A stretch of 64,000 bases of DNA from JAKIVR01 sp035933635 (GCA_035933635.1 DASYYY010000036.1:12735-76734); one strand, 5' to 3'; counted from the stretch's first letter, positions 36,293-46,501 are shown. Notes: generated from the letters alone by a model not told the origin. Translations and numbers: made by a program.

Positions 36293-38415
36293 CACTGCCC
36301 CCCGGTGCGCCCGTTCGTCGGTCCGCCGCGGCGGCCCGAGAGGACGATCGCCGCGACGATGGCGACCACCGCCGCGATGACGATCCCGGCGAGTGCAGCG
36401 ATGTCGAGCATGCTCAGTCCGCCGCTGCTCGTGGAGGTGGTCGTCGACGCGATCGGGTGGAGCGCCACCGTGAGCGTCGAGGTGTTCCCCGGCGTCAGCG
36501 TGACCGTCGATTGATTGGTCTGATAGCCCGGGCTCGAGACCTGCAGCGAGTAGGTCCCCTCCATCTCTTGGCCGGTGAACGCGCCATTGGCTAGCGTCAG
36601 CGGTTGGCCGTTGAGGAGCACCTGCGCGCCCTCCGGGGTAACGGTGAGCGCGAAGATCGCATAGTTCGGTGTGAACACCGCGGGGATCGGGACCGCGCTC
36701 GTGCCCACGGTGACCTGGCCGCTCGGGTTGGTCGGGGCCAGGTAGGCGTACGAGTCCACCCCGACGGTCCAGTCGTAGACACCGGGGCTGACGTGCAGCG
36801 CGATCGGCTGGTCGCCGGTCTCGTTGAAGACCTCCGACGTCCCCGTTCCGAGCTGGAGCCACCAGGTGACCGTGGAGGGCAGGCCCGTCGCCGTCCCGAC
36901 GAGGGGAGAGGCGGTGACGGCGGTCGTATTCGCCGAGAATCCGGCCGCGTTCTCCGCGTTCACGACATACCAGTAGGTCAGACCGCTCGAGACTCCGCCA
37001 TCGGTGACGGAGGTCGTGCCCACCGACGTCAGTTCGGAGAAGGGACCGCTCGAACTCGTCGCCCGGTAGATGTTGTAGGTCACGCCAGCGCCACCGGAAC
37101 TGGGGGCGGTCCACTGCAGCTGGACCGCGCCGTTGACCGGGAGCAGCCCGAGCGCCGTGGGGGTGCTGGGCGCGAGGCTCGCCAGGATGACGAACCCGAA
37201 GGTCTCGACGGTGCTCGTCCCGCTGGTCGGCGTCAGCGTGGCGGTGAGGTTGGCGTACTCCTCTTGGGTGGAGAACGGCAGGGTGTAGTTCACCTCGAAC
37301 ACGCCGTTCGACCCGGTCGTCCCGCTCGTCGGACTGACGGTGCCCGGACCGTTCAGGCTGAGCGCAACGCTCGCGCCTGCAACGGGCGCGTTGGTGGTGG
37401 AGTTCACGGCCATGAGCGATAGTTGGGTCGTCAGACCCGCACGGACCGACTGGGTGCTGAGCCCGGCCGAGACACCGAGCACCGGCACCTCGTTGGCGTT
37501 CTCGATGTCGAGGTTCGAGCGCTGCTGTACGAGGGTGATGGCGAAGAGATGGCTGGGGTTCCATTGGCTGGACACCGGGATCGTACCGGACACCGTCGTC
37601 GTCTGACCCGAGGTCAGGCTGACGGATTCGTTAATGACGGCGGCCCGGACGACGCTACCGATGTCGTGCATTCCGCCGGAGCCGCTGTAGTTCTGGTCGA
37701 TGCTCTCGGCGAGGTAAGTCAGCGCGAGGTAACTGCCGGTGATGCCCGAGTCGATCGTCGCGTTCACCGTGACGGTGTGGGAGCCTCCCGCACTGGTGCT
37801 GAGGCTAACGGCTTGGGAGATCGAGACGTTCCCGGGGATCTTGGAGGCGTTCTGGATGAGCGACTTGTACGACGATTCAAGTTGCTGGACGCTGGCGCCG
37901 CCGGTCGAACCTCCCCCGCCGACGACCGGATGGCCGCCATCGAAGTACACCGACGGGTAGCCGGAGACGGCGTAGACGTGGGCGGAGGCCCGATAGTCCG
38001 AGATCCCGTTCAGGGTCGGCCAGTTGTCGTAGCAGTTCGAGTAGTTCCCCGTCACGCACGGGTGCAACTCAGTGGAGATCATCGTGTTGGTGCCGTAGAC
38101 GTGCTCCAACGCGTACATGGCCTGCGACTCGAACGGGCAATATTCGCACCACAGCTCGGTGAAGGATTCGACCAGCACCGTTCGCGAGAACGTCGTCGCC
38201 GGGTGGGGGGAGGCGGAGCGGGTCACGTGCGTTACGGCGCGGGATGCGGCAGGAGCGGCCGCCAGATGAACCGCCGCCGTGTGGACGGAAGGTGATCGGG
38301 AGACCACCGAGCCGACGTGGGGGGACACCGGCACGGCCGCGAGCCCCATCAGCACGGTGGCGAAGACCAGCACAACAACGGCGACGGCGCTCTTCTCGTT
38401 CATGAGATATTTCAT
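36292..38415 (-). CDS. Surface protein with thioredoxin-like CxxC, Fn3-like and PEGA domains
   Basis: The 707-residue protein has an N-terminal signal helix (about 8-28). A redoxin-like start follows: VLVESFTELWCEYCPFESQ, with CEYC near residue 90, then SAHVYAVSGYPSVYFDGG, where GYP marks a cis-proline position. A CVTGNYSNC pair lies nearby. Then come Ig-like repeats, a fibronectin III-like domain (about 415-505), a PEGA-like module (about 590-660, EGAQVLLNGQPL) and a C-terminal membrane helix (about 672-695) with RRGG. It may carry out or receive disulfide exchange outside the cell, paired with the TlpA-CcdA fusion two genes downstream. A TATA-like TTTAAATAG (minus, about 38505-38513) lies upstream. 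Confidence 0.78.
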   Translation of the reverse strand: MKYLMNEKSAVAVVVLVFATVLMGLAAVPVSPHVGSVVSRSPSVHTAAVHLAAAPAASRAVTHVTRSASPHPATTFSRTVLVESFTELWCEYCPFESQAMYALEHVYGTNTMISTELHPCVTGNYSNCYDNWPTLNGISDYRASAHVYAVSGYPSVYFDGGHPVVGGGGSTGGASVQQLESSYKSLIQNASKIPGNVSISQAVSLSTSAGGSHTVTVNATIDSGITGSYLALTYLAESIDQNYSGSGGMHDIGSVVRAAVINESVSLTSGQTTTVSGTIPVSSQWNPSHLFAITLVQQRSNLDIENANEVPVLGVSAGLSTQSVRAGLTTQLSLMAVNSTTNAPVAGASVALSLNGPGTVSPTSGTTGSNGVFEVNYTLPFSTQEEYANLTATLTPTSGTSTVETFGFVILASLAPSTPTALGLLPVNGAVQLQWTAPSSGGAGVTYNIYRATSSSGPFSELTSVGTTSVTDGGVSSGLTYWYVVNAENAAGFSANTTAVTASPLVGTATGLPSTVTWWLQLGTGTSEVFNETGDQPIALHVSPGVYDWTVGVDSYAYLAPTNPSGQVTVGTSAVPIPAVFTPNYAIFALTVTPEGAQVLLNGQPLTLANGAFTGQEMEGTYSLQVSSPGYQTNQSTVTLTPGNTSTLTVALHPIASTTTSTSSGGLSMLDIAALAGIVIAAVVAIVAAIVLSGRRGGPTNGRTGGQ

Positions 38416-38637
38416 CCCTTACGACCGGGGTCGCGGAGGCGAGCGTTCGGTCGAGGACGCTTCCGCCCTCCGGACACCCGCCATCGCCGGCGCAATCGGG
38501 CTGCTCTATTTAAACCGCATGTTTCGGCGAAATCGCCGACCGAGGCGCGCAGACTGAGGCACCGCCGGGTCCCGGGGACGTGTCGAATCCTGCGCGGTCC
38601 ACCGCTCGCGGGGACGAGAGTCCACGTGGTCCCGGCG

Positions 38638-41600
38638 CTAACGACCGGCCGGTGGGTCGCCTTCCTCCCAGTCCTTCGGAACGCCCGCCCGATCGGCAGG
38701 TGCCGTCGCCTTCGCCGAGGGCGACGACGAAGTGGTGGCCGGGGCGACCGGGGTCAGGGCGGGGGGTCTCCGGCTTCGGTTCCAGAAGTACAAGGTCCCG
38801 AGGAGGAAGATCAAGGCGAGGGCCGCGAGCCCGATCAGCAGCCCCCAGTCCAATGTCGAGAGGTGCGAGGGCGGAGAGGAGGTGGTCGCGGCGGTCGAGG
38901 AACGAGCGAGCGAGACCGTCAGCGTCACCGCGTGCCCCGGGCTGACCGAGACGTTGTTGAAGTAGGGAACGTAGCCGGAGCCGACCACGACGAGGGCATG
39001 CGCCTGCGGCGAGGCGACGACGGAGAACGCCCCCCCGTTCAGGGTCACGGTCTGCCCGTCGATCGTCAGGCTCGCGTTCCCGGGCATAACCGTTCCGTTG
39101 ATCCAGCCGTTCGCAGGGGAGAACCGCACGGTCACGGTGGAAGGTCCGCCGTTGACGGGGGCCATTCCAGAGGAGGGCGCCAGCGTGTAGTCGGGCTGGG
39201 CCGTGACCAGATACGGGTAGGAACCGTTCGGCTCCCAGATCGTGACCGAGCTCAGGTTCGTGGAGATCGCTCCGCCGGCGAGTGAGCCGGACCAGACCGT
39301 ACCGGCCGGAAGCCCGACCTCGGCGAGGGTGACGGCGTATACGGGCGCGGGAGCTCGGACCGCCCGCACGTTGACCGACGCGTCCGCCCCGCTGACCGGG
39401 ACGGTGCCCGAGGTGGGCGCCGCCGTCCAACCCGTGGACAGGCCGCTGACGGCGAAGGTGTAGCTGCCGTTGGGCTCGGTGAACACGATGGACGTCGACG
39501 TCGAGCCCTGGCTCGCCCCGTTGAGGGATACGCTCCAGCTGGCACCGGAAGGTGCGCCGCTGAGCGTGAAGGTCACCGAATAGGTGGGGACCGATCCGAG
39601 GGTGAGGTTGATCCGGACCGTCGTCGACGCGCCGGTGACGTTGACGGTACCGGCCGACGGTGCTGCCCTCCAATTGGAGGGGGGCGCCACGGAGTATGCG
39701 TAGCTCCCGTTCGGCTCGCTGAACGCGATCGAATCGGTGGTCGAGGACCGGGGCGACCCGTTCAGGGTGACCGACCAATTCGAGCCGAAGGGGGCGCCCG
39801 TCGCCTCGAACGTCACGGTGTAGGTCGTCGCGGGGATCGCCGTGAAGGTGATCGGAATGGTCACCGGCGCGCCGGCGACCGAGAACATTCCAGAGGTGGG
39901 GCTCGCGCTCCAGCCCGCCGGGACGTCGCCGATGGTGTAGGAGTACGAGCCGTTCGTGACCGGCACGACGACCGATCCCCCGGTCGAATTCAATTGGTAA
40001 CCGTCGATCGTCACCGAATAGGCGACGCCGGCCGGCCCGCCCGCCGCACGGAACGTGGCGGTGGTGGCCCCGGAGGTGGCGCCGTAGCGCAGCGGAAGGT
40101 AGTCTCCGCCGTTCGCGATCGCCCCGCCGTCGTTGTACGGCAGAACCCCCAGGGGGTTCGAGAGGGTCCCGTAGTTCGACCAGTAGTTCCCGCCTTGGAC
40201 CGAGCCGCCGACGATATTCCCGGAGAGGGTGAATCCGTTCACCGTGCTCGGCTCCCACGTCGGGCGGGCCGAGATGTTCCAGGCGTCGGTGAACGTGGCG
40301 GCGTTGCTCGAGTAGAACGTCTCGGTGTAGATCGTGGTCGATGGGCTGAGCGCGGGCAAGCTGACGTTGAAGAAGTTGTTGTAGACGGTGTTGCCCGAGC
40401 TGTAGAACGCGAGGCCGACCGGGAACGAGCTCCCGAGCGTTCCGGCGGTCGCCGGGGCGAGCTGGCGGAACCAGTTGCCCCAGACGACATTGTGGCTGCC
40501 GCCGTAGAGGAGCATCGAACTGCCCTCGCCGAGGAAGGTGTTCGACGCGACCAGGTCGTAGGACGAGTTCCACATCAGCAGGTTCGCCACGGGGAACCCC
40601 GCTTGGTTCGGCGTGAACCAGCCGGAAATGGAGGCAGCGCCGTCGATCGAGACGTTGTCCGCGGCGAAGAGCTGGAGCTGGAGTTCGTTCGAGTCGGGCA
40701 GCCCTTGCTGCTCGGTCGCGACGAGCTCCGGTCCCCGGTAGTTCACCGCGAACGTCGGCAGGTCGGTCGCGTCGACATGTGCCCGGGTCTTGGTGAGCAT
40801 CAACCCGGAGAAGACCGGGAACCCGAAGTCGTTGAACGTGCCGAACTCCGGCTCGAGCGCGCGGTATTGATTATTGTACAGGATGAGCGGGTGCGCTGCG
40901 CTACCGCTGCCCGAGGAGGAGATCGCCGCGAGCTGGGGGTCCCCCCACGCCGCGAGCGGCGTGTAGATCCCCCGGGAGGTATTGGAGAGGAGGAACAGCG
41001 GCTGGTTCCAGGTCGAGGCGTTCGTCTGGCTGATGACGAACGGCGCCGGATCGTAGTTGCTGAACTCGGCGAGCCCGGAGTAGTTCGCCGGGGAGAGCAG
41101 GTACTGGAAGTTGCCGTTCGTCGCGACCGGCGCCCAGCTGGCGGCGGTCCGGTTGAACGGCTGCTTCTTGTTCAGGAACAAGAAGGAGTTCGCCGGGCTG
41201 ACGCTGCCGGTGACCTTGACGAAGCCGTTCGAGGAGGTCGGGCTCGCGCCCCACATCGGCTCGGGGATCGTCGGTCCCGGGCCGAGGTGCACGATGTGTT
41301 GCTTGTCGAACCAGGTGGCGACCCCTTCGACCGTCTCCCCCGTCTCGGATCCAACGTTCCAGGCGTCGCGGGTTTGCGAGTACCCCGGCAGCGACGTGTT
41401 CCAGAACTGGAGGTTCATCGAGGCGTTCAGGGTGTAGATCGATGTCGTACTGCCGCCCCCGGGACCGCACAGCACGAGCTCGGCGTCCCACGGGATGAAC
41501 CCCGTCGGAGTGACGTTCCCTCCGTCGACCCGGAACAGTGGGGCGGGGATCGTCGCGACCGGGATCGCCGGCTGGGAGTTGAACACCACGTGGTCGTAGG

Positions 41601-42441
41601 TTCCGGTCGCGACGGTGTGTCCGGACTTGATGACGGTGAAGTTGAACCAGGCGATGTCATCGGGGTGGCCGCCGACGTTCGTCGTGCTCGCATTGAGGTA
41701 CAGGTCGAGCGAGAACGGTAGCGAGATGTTGAGCACGGGCCCGAGCCCGTAGTAGAAGACCGGGGCCACGAGCTGGCCGCTCGGCCCGGTACTGTTGAAC
41801 ACGTTGGAGGTCATGTCGAACGACGGGCTCGAGAAGTTCCAGACGTTGTCGATGAATTGGAGCAGGTGGGTCTCCGACGACCACATCACCACGTTCTGCG
41901 TCCAGAACGCGAAGCTCGAATTGCCCAGGAGCGTGACGTTCCCGAGGACCGCGTTCAGCTGCTCGCCCAGGTACCAGGGCGCATCGTCGTCGGCGTAGAA
42001 GGCGGTGAGGTTGTTGAAGGTCGTGGAGCCCTCGAAGCTACGCGTGGTGAGGACGTAGGGGGTGGGGGTGCCGTTCCGGTCGTGCACGGCGTAGGTGGCC
42101 ACCCCGATGGGCGCGGGCCACTGGGTATAGGAGGGGGTCACGGGGGCGCCCGCGACCGGGCGGGGCGCGTGGAAGTTCGGTAGGAACACATCGCGCAGCG
42201 GCACCCCGGCGGAACGGACCTCGGCGAGTACGCGCTGCTGCACGGCAGATGCCGTCGACGGCGCGGCGGGGGCAGACGGGGTGGCGGTATGGCTGGCTGA
42301 TAGGGTCGACGGAGACCGTGTCACCGCTCCGGGTGGTCCGGCCGATAGGTGGACGGTGGTGATAACCCCCGGGATGCCGAACAGCAGTACGATAAGGACC
42401 GTGATCGGGACGGGGCTTCGAATGAGCGACTTACTCGACAT
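38638..42441 (-). CDS. Giant thermopsin-family (A5) acid protease with beta-helix, tandem repeats and membrane anchor
   Basis: The 1267-residue protein has a signal segment (about 12-34) and then a thermopsin domain (about 65-520) recognised from WPAPIGVATYAVHDRNG, FNNLTAFYADDDAPWYLGEQLNAVLGNV, FAFWTQNVVMWS and GFIPWDAELVLCGPGGGS. A right-handed beta-helix of the NosD type follows (about 575-785, ending YWSNYG). Next are four related repeats of about 85 residues (790-1110, each with W.VxLNG and EPNGSYxYxV), a PEGA-like unit, and a membrane helix (about 1190-1215) with a Pro-rich tail. Thermopsins are secreted acid proteases of acidophilic archaea. This long form would be held on the cell surface. 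Confidence 0.85.
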   Translation of the reverse strand: MSSKSLIRSPVPITVLIVLLFGIPGVITTVHLSAGPPGAVTRSPSTLSASHTATPSAPAAPSTASAVQQRVLAEVRSAGVPLRDVFLPNFHAPRPVAGAPVTPSYTQWPAPIGVATYAVHDRNGTPTPYVLTTRSFEGSTTFNNLTAFYADDDAPWYLGEQLNAVLGNVTLLGNSSFAFWTQNVVMWSSETHLLQFIDNVWNFSSPSFDMTSNVFNSTGPSGQLVAPVFYYGLGPVLNISLPFSLDLYLNASTTNVGGHPDDIAWFNFTVIKSGHTVATGTYDHVVFNSQPAIPVATIPAPLFRVDGGNVTPTGFIPWDAELVLCGPGGGSTTSIYTLNASMNLQFWNTSLPGYSQTRDAWNVGSETGETVEGVATWFDKQHIVHLGPGPTIPEPMWGASPTSSNGFVKVTGSVSPANSFLFLNKKQPFNRTAASWAPVATNGNFQYLLSPANYSGLAEFSNYDPAPFVISQTNASTWNQPLFLLSNTSRGIYTPLAAWGDPQLAAISSSGSGSAAHPLILYNNQYRALEPEFGTFNDFGFPVFSGLMLTKTRAHVDATDLPTFAVNYRGPELVATEQQGLPDSNELQLQLFAADNVSIDGAASISGWFTPNQAGFPVANLLMWNSSYDLVASNTFLGEGSSMLLYGGSHNVVWGNWFRQLAPATAGTLGSSFPVGLAFYSSGNTVYNNFFNVSLPALSPSTTIYTETFYSSNAATFTDAWNISARPTWEPSTVNGFTLSGNIVGGSVQGGNYWSNYGTLSNPLGVLPYNDGGAIANGGDYLPLRYGATSGATTATFRAAGGPAGVAYSVTIDGYQLNSTGGSVVVPVTNGSYSYTIGDVPAGWSASPTSGMFSVAGAPVTIPITFTAIPATTYTVTFEATGAPFGSNWSVTLNGSPRSSTTDSIAFSEPNGSYAYSVAPPSNWRAAPSAGTVNVTGASTTVRINLTLGSVPTYSVTFTLSGAPSGASWSVSLNGASQGSTSTSIVFTEPNGSYTFAVSGLSTGWTAAPTSGTVPVSGADASVNVRAVRAPAPVYAVTLAEVGLPAGTVWSGSLAGGAISTNLSSVTIWEPNGSYPYLVTAQPDYTLAPSSGMAPVNGGPSTVTVRFSPANGWINGTVMPGNASLTIDGQTVTLNGGAFSVVASPQAHALVVVGSGYVPYFNNVSVSPGHAVTLTVSLARSSTAATTSSPPSHLSTLDWGLLIGLAALALIFLLGTLYFWNRSRRPPALTPVAPATTSSSPSAKATAPADRAGVPKDWEEGDPPAGR

Positions 42442-42915
42442 CGTCGACGACTCTCCGGGGAGGTGATGCCGCTACGGAGGGGGGCTTCTATCAAGCCATC
42501 GCCGAACTCGCAATGCGCCCGGATCTCCGAGATAGGCGACGGGCAAGGCCGCGAGCCTTTCGGGAGGCGCGCCCGGCTCGACGAGTGGGACCGGCGTCGC
42601 CGCGTTCCTCCCCCTGACAGGAACGCCCCGTCCCGGTTTTCCCCCGCAGTCGGGGAAGTCGTTGGATCGTACAGATGTCCTATCGTCCCGTAGCGACCGA
42701 TTCGGGGCGTCACCTACTTCGATCCAGTCCGGGGCGGGAAAGGCTGCGCGGCTTCTCTGCCCGACTGCGGAGATGGAACTCCGTTTTCGTGGGCAGCGCG
42801 AAGGACTCGGCGCCAATCGGTGCAAATCATAGAGGTTTAAGCGACGAAAATCCGTCGCCCGACCACTTTACCCGGTCCCGGCCTGGCCGTGGACCCCCGG
42901 GGGGAGAACAAAAAA
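42442..42915. promoter_or_regulatory. Divergent upstream region of thermopsin and secreted-protein genes
   Basis: This 474-base gap lacks a convincing gene. Toward the plus gene it holds a TATA-like GGTTTAAG (42834-42841), followed at once by the inverted repeat GCGACG-N6-CGTCGC (42841-42858), a possible operator, and a second weak TATA-like TTTACC near 42868. A GGGGAG element lies 10 bases before ATG 42916. For the minus gene TTGATAGAAG (about 42485-42494) is a weak TATA candidate. Confidence 0.4.
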
Positions 42916-43914
42916 ATGGACGACAGAGCCAGAACAAGTGTTGGACTGGTCCGGAAGAAGGCGCTCATGGGCGCCGCGACGGCGGGTTGGGTGGGGGCAG
43001 TAGTCCTCGTCATGACCCTCGCCTCGGCGGCGGGCGCTGTGGCGCCCCCGACGGTGGTGCACCGAGCACCCTATTCGGGGTCGGTCGGGCCCGGGTCATA
43101 TGTCGGAATCGACAACTGCGCCAAGGCGACGCTCGCGAAGAACGTGGCCTTCAGCATGCATACCGGCAAGGGCGGCTTTGGGGTCGGTTCGGCCTCCGCC
43201 AAGACGTGCGGCTCGAGCCTGGCCGGCGTCGGGGCCTACAGTGAGGGCTACGCCGAGCCCGACCTGAGCCTCGCGTTCAGCGAGCGTCTCCCCACTGGCT
43301 CGCACAGCGTTGCGGTCAACTGGAACTTGGCGTGGAACTCGTCCGGACACTACTCGATCCTCGGCTCGTGCCCGGCGGCCAAGCCGTTCCACAACTCCTA
43401 CAGCTACACCAGCTCGACGTACGCCTACTGGGACAACTACTCCGGGATGCAGTCGTACTGCGCCGCCGATTCGGAGTCCGACCTCTACTTGGAGGAGATG
43501 TACCTCGAGGATCTGAACACGGGGGCCCAGACTTTCTCGAACTCGTGCTCGTCGTCGTACTGCTTCCAGGTCCTGAATGACTCGTACATTTCGATCTACA
43601 ACGAGTCGGGCTACGAACTGTACAACTACACCACCTGGACCTCGTCCGGCGGGTACACCTACAGCGCGGGCAGCTACAGCCTGAACTACTCGGGCCACTA
43701 CGGCGGGACCAGCTTCGGCGGGCCCGGCGGGAAGGTATGGACGAACTGGTTCAACGGGACGTTCGTCTCAACCCACAAGTACGCGCTCGTCTACTACTTC
43801 TACGGGTTCAACTACGCGTTCGTGGAGGGCTTCCCGAGCGCCACAGCGTCCGTCGCGTTCAACATGGGCACCCTGGGGAACGGACTGGACCTCAGCTCGG
43901 TGGCGATCACCTAG
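42916..43914 (+). CDS. Secreted Tyr/Ser/Gly-rich protein, unknown
   Basis: The product has 332 residues from ATG 42916, which is preceded by an A-rich leader with GGGGAG. It has an N-terminal signal segment (about 18-42, ending SAAGA). The mature part is rich in Tyr, Ser, Asn and Gly and has about eight cysteines, several paired in order (for example CSSSYC near 215), suggesting disulfides. There is no C-terminal membrane helix, so the protein is probably released or attached to the surface layer. No domain was recognised. The low charge and high Tyr content resemble matrix or acid-stable proteins, which fits the neighbouring thermopsin. Confidence 0.7.
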   Translation: MDDRARTSVGLVRKKALMGAATAGWVGAVVLVMTLASAAGAVAPPTVVHRAPYSGSVGPGSYVGIDNCAKATLAKNVAFSMHTGKGGFGVGSASAKTCGSSLAGVGAYSEGYAEPDLSLAFSERLPTGSHSVAVNWNLAWNSSGHYSILGSCPAAKPFHNSYSYTSSTYAYWDNYSGMQSYCAADSESDLYLEEMYLEDLNTGAQTFSNSCSSSYCFQVLNDSYISIYNESGYELYNYTTWTSSGGYTYSAGSYSLNYSGHYGGTSFGGPGGKVWTNWFNGTFVSTHKYALVYYFYGFNYAFVEGFPSATASVAFNMGTLGNGLDLSSVAIT

Positions 43915-44428
43915 AGCACGACCGCGCCCGGGCGGGATCCGTTCGGCGACCCCGCCCTCCAACCATTTCACAACCGGATCCTCCGCCACTCCGGCGGGGG
44001 GTCCGGGTTCTCGTTTCCCTCGTGAAGTACCAGGCGCTTCATTGGAAGGCGGGGCGGCGCGGTGCCGCACAGCGTACCACGAAATGCTTTGGCGAGGCGT
44101 TGGAGGATCGCGGCGATGGGTCCGAGTGAATCCTCGCTCCCCGGCCCATCTGGCCTACCCTCTCAAGCATCCGCTACCTCGGGTGTGAGCCCCTAGCGAG
44201 CTCGATACCGAAGCTGCACGCTGCCCGCGGCCGGCCGGGGGCGCGACCGATGCTCCCAGGTCGCTCGTCGCCGCCGGCACGCTCGCCCGGCCAGCCGGTT
44301 CGGGCAGAGCATGCCCGCGAAGGCGCGCCCATCAGGCACTGGGGTCTCGACGGTTGCCGGGGAATCCCCTATCGGGTTCGTCAGTCCTCGGATGCGCCCT
44401 CTTAACTCGGCCGTGCTTCCGGGTCGAT
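43915..44428. other. Intergenic region without a recognised gene
   Basis: These 514 bases contain a probable terminator hairpin (43976-44004) and, at the right end, a TATA-like CTTAACTC about 27 bases before the kelch gene ATG at 44429. Between them I see no convincing coding frame, tRNA or other RNA. Confidence 0.5.
43976..44004 (+). terminator. Hairpin terminator candidate after the secreted-protein gene
   Basis: Arms GGATCCTCCGCC and GGCGGGGGGTCC (10 of 12 Watson-Crick pairs plus wobbles) with a 5-base loop lie about 60 bases past the stop. They are followed by GGGTTCTCGTTTCCC, which contains short T runs. Confidence 0.45.
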
Positions 44429-46501
44429 ATGGCCCGGGGCCGCGATCTCCCCCTCGTCACACTACTTCCGATCGCCGCGGTGGCCGTCCTTCTCGCCGCA
44501 TCGACGCCTTTCGGAGCGGTCGCGATCCACGCGCCGACCGGCCCAGCCCCGACCCGAGGTTCGTCGGTCGTCGACGTCGGGTCCCGTGCGCTGGCGGCCG
44601 CGCGAGCCTCGATCGCGCTGGGGGGAGGCCCGGGAGCGACACCGCTCGTGACAGGTCGCTGGACCGTTCTCGCTCCGGAGCTCGTGACGAACGCGGGTTA
44701 CCCGGGCGAAGCGCCGGCCATGGCCTACGACGCGGCCGACGGCTACGTCCTGGTCCTGGGCGGGTTCGTGGGTCACAACTCCTCGCTCCCCACCTGGATC
44801 TTCGTCCACGGAAGGTGGACCCAAGTGCCGTCTCCCGGCCCACCTTCGGATCAGTACTCGGCCATCGCCTACGACGCGGCCGACCGGGAGGTCGTACTCT
44901 TCGGTGGGGCGGACTTCAGCAATCCCCACACGATCGGGAACAACGACACCTGGGTATATCGCGCCGGGAATTGGACCCGGCTCCCGGCCAACACGACCCA
45001 CGCACCCTCCGGCCGCTTCCAGGCCTCGCTCGCCTACGACGGGGCCGATGGGTACCTGCTCCTGTGGGGCGGGAAGAACGAGAGGTGCGTCAATGGCCCC
45101 CCCTGTCGCGCCACGCTCCACGCCGACACCTGGAAGTTCCGCGGCGGCGTCTGGACCCTCCTGGTCGGCCATCCGGGGGTGCACCCGAGCGCCGACCCGG
45201 GGGCGCTGATGGCCTACGATGCGCCACTGGGTCGGGTGGTGTTGATCGGGGGCATCATTCACATGACCTACAACCCGACCTGGACGTTCCGCTCCGGCAA
45301 CTGGAGCGCGCTCAACGTCACGCCCCCCCGCGGCGACAATGACGGTCGATTGAACTCCAACTTCGGCGCTTGCCTGGTCTACGACCCTGCCTTGGGCAAG
45401 CTGCTCCTGTTCCGTGGGAACACCAACGCCCAGACCCCGGGTCCGACCCAGACCTACGTGTTCAATGGAACCTGGCACGTCGTCAGGGTCACCGCCGCAC
45501 CTCCTCGGAGCGACACGAGCAATTGCGTGTACGATCCCGGGCTCGGCACCGCCGTGATCTTCGGAGCTCCGATGTGGGAGTTTGCGGGAACGACCTGGAG
45601 GACGCTCCCTCTCGGCCCACAGCCTCCGGCCGACCCGCTGACCCTGCTCGCCTACGACGCCCGCGATGGGTACATCGTCTACTTCGGTTCCACCCTCGCG
45701 CAGACGTGGGAATACGTCCACCAGAACTGGACGGACGTCACCAACGGGAGCCGGCCGAATCCGCCACCTACGGCGGGCCCGGCGATGACCTACGATGCGG
45801 CCGATGGCTACGTCCTGTTGTTCCTCGGCTCCCCCAACGAGACCTGGAGCTTCCACGCCGGACATTGGACCCATCGCGTCACGGCGGTCGCCCCATCGCC
45901 CAGGGCCAATCCGGCCCTCTCCTACGACTCGGCCGACGGCTACGTCGTGCTCTTCGGGGGGGCTGTGTGCGTGTTCGGGCAGTGCCGGGACCCGCATGAT
46001 ACGTGGAAGTATCTCGCTGGGAACTGGTCGCTGATCCCCCCGGCGAAGGGCGGCCCGCCGCCCGGCCGAAACCTGGCGGGGTTCGTCGACGACCGCGCGG
46101 ACGGATACCTGGTCCTGTTCGGTGGAACTCGGTGCAACTCCACGGCGCACGCCTGCTGGTCGCTCAACGACACGTGGACCTTCGCCCATGGGAGCTGGTC
46201 GAACCGGACGTCGGCGGCCAGCCCCGGGGCGCGCACCGGGGCGGTCGTCGCGTACGACGGGCATGCCGGAGTGGTGGCGCTCTTCGGAGGTTGCACGGGC
46301 ACGAGTAACGGCGGGTGGGGGAGCGCACTCTCCGACACGTGGGTCTTTTCGGGGGGAGTCTGGGCCAGCGTCCCGGTGTTCGCAGCGATGTCCCCGCCCG
46401 CGCGATGCCATGCGCCCATGACCTACGACTCCGCCACGGGTCGAGACCTGCTTGCCAGCGGAGACGGCTTCTCGGACCTTTGGAGCCTGCGGCTCACGTA
46501 G
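44429..46501 (+). CDS. Secreted kelch-like propeller protein, 12 blades
   Basis: The 690-residue product begins with a signal peptide (about 8-25) after ATG 44429. A TATA-like box 27 bases upstream supports that start. Twelve kelch-like units follow, each with YDAADGYVVLFGG-type and DTWxFxxGxW-type strands, the same repeat style as in the proteins at 2-2590 and 60706-61761. No PKD domain and no C-terminal helix are present, so the N-terminal segment may act as the anchor or the protein may be released. Cysteine pairs in some blades (CVNGPPC, CVFGQC) may form disulfides. The function is probably carbohydrate or protein binding outside the cell; no enzymatic site is visible. Confidence 0.83.
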   Translation: MARGRDLPLVTLLPIAAVAVLLAASTPFGAVAIHAPTGPAPTRGSSVVDVGSRALAAARASIALGGGPGATPLVTGRWTVLAPELVTNAGYPGEAPAMAYDAADGYVLVLGGFVGHNSSLPTWIFVHGRWTQVPSPGPPSDQYSAIAYDAADREVVLFGGADFSNPHTIGNNDTWVYRAGNWTRLPANTTHAPSGRFQASLAYDGADGYLLLWGGKNERCVNGPPCRATLHADTWKFRGGVWTLLVGHPGVHPSADPGALMAYDAPLGRVVLIGGIIHMTYNPTWTFRSGNWSALNVTPPRGDNDGRLNSNFGACLVYDPALGKLLLFRGNTNAQTPGPTQTYVFNGTWHVVRVTAAPPRSDTSNCVYDPGLGTAVIFGAPMWEFAGTTWRTLPLGPQPPADPLTLLAYDARDGYIVYFGSTLAQTWEYVHQNWTDVTNGSRPNPPPTAGPAMTYDAADGYVLLFLGSPNETWSFHAGHWTHRVTAVAPSPRANPALSYDSADGYVVLFGGAVCVFGQCRDPHDTWKYLAGNWSLIPPAKGGPPPGRNLAGFVDDRADGYLVLFGGTRCNSTAHACWSLNDTWTFAHGSWSNRTSAASPGARTGAVVAYDGHAGVVALFGGCTGTSNGGWGSALSDTWVFSGGVWASVPVFAAMSPPARCHAPMTYDSATGRDLLASGDGFSDLWSLRLT

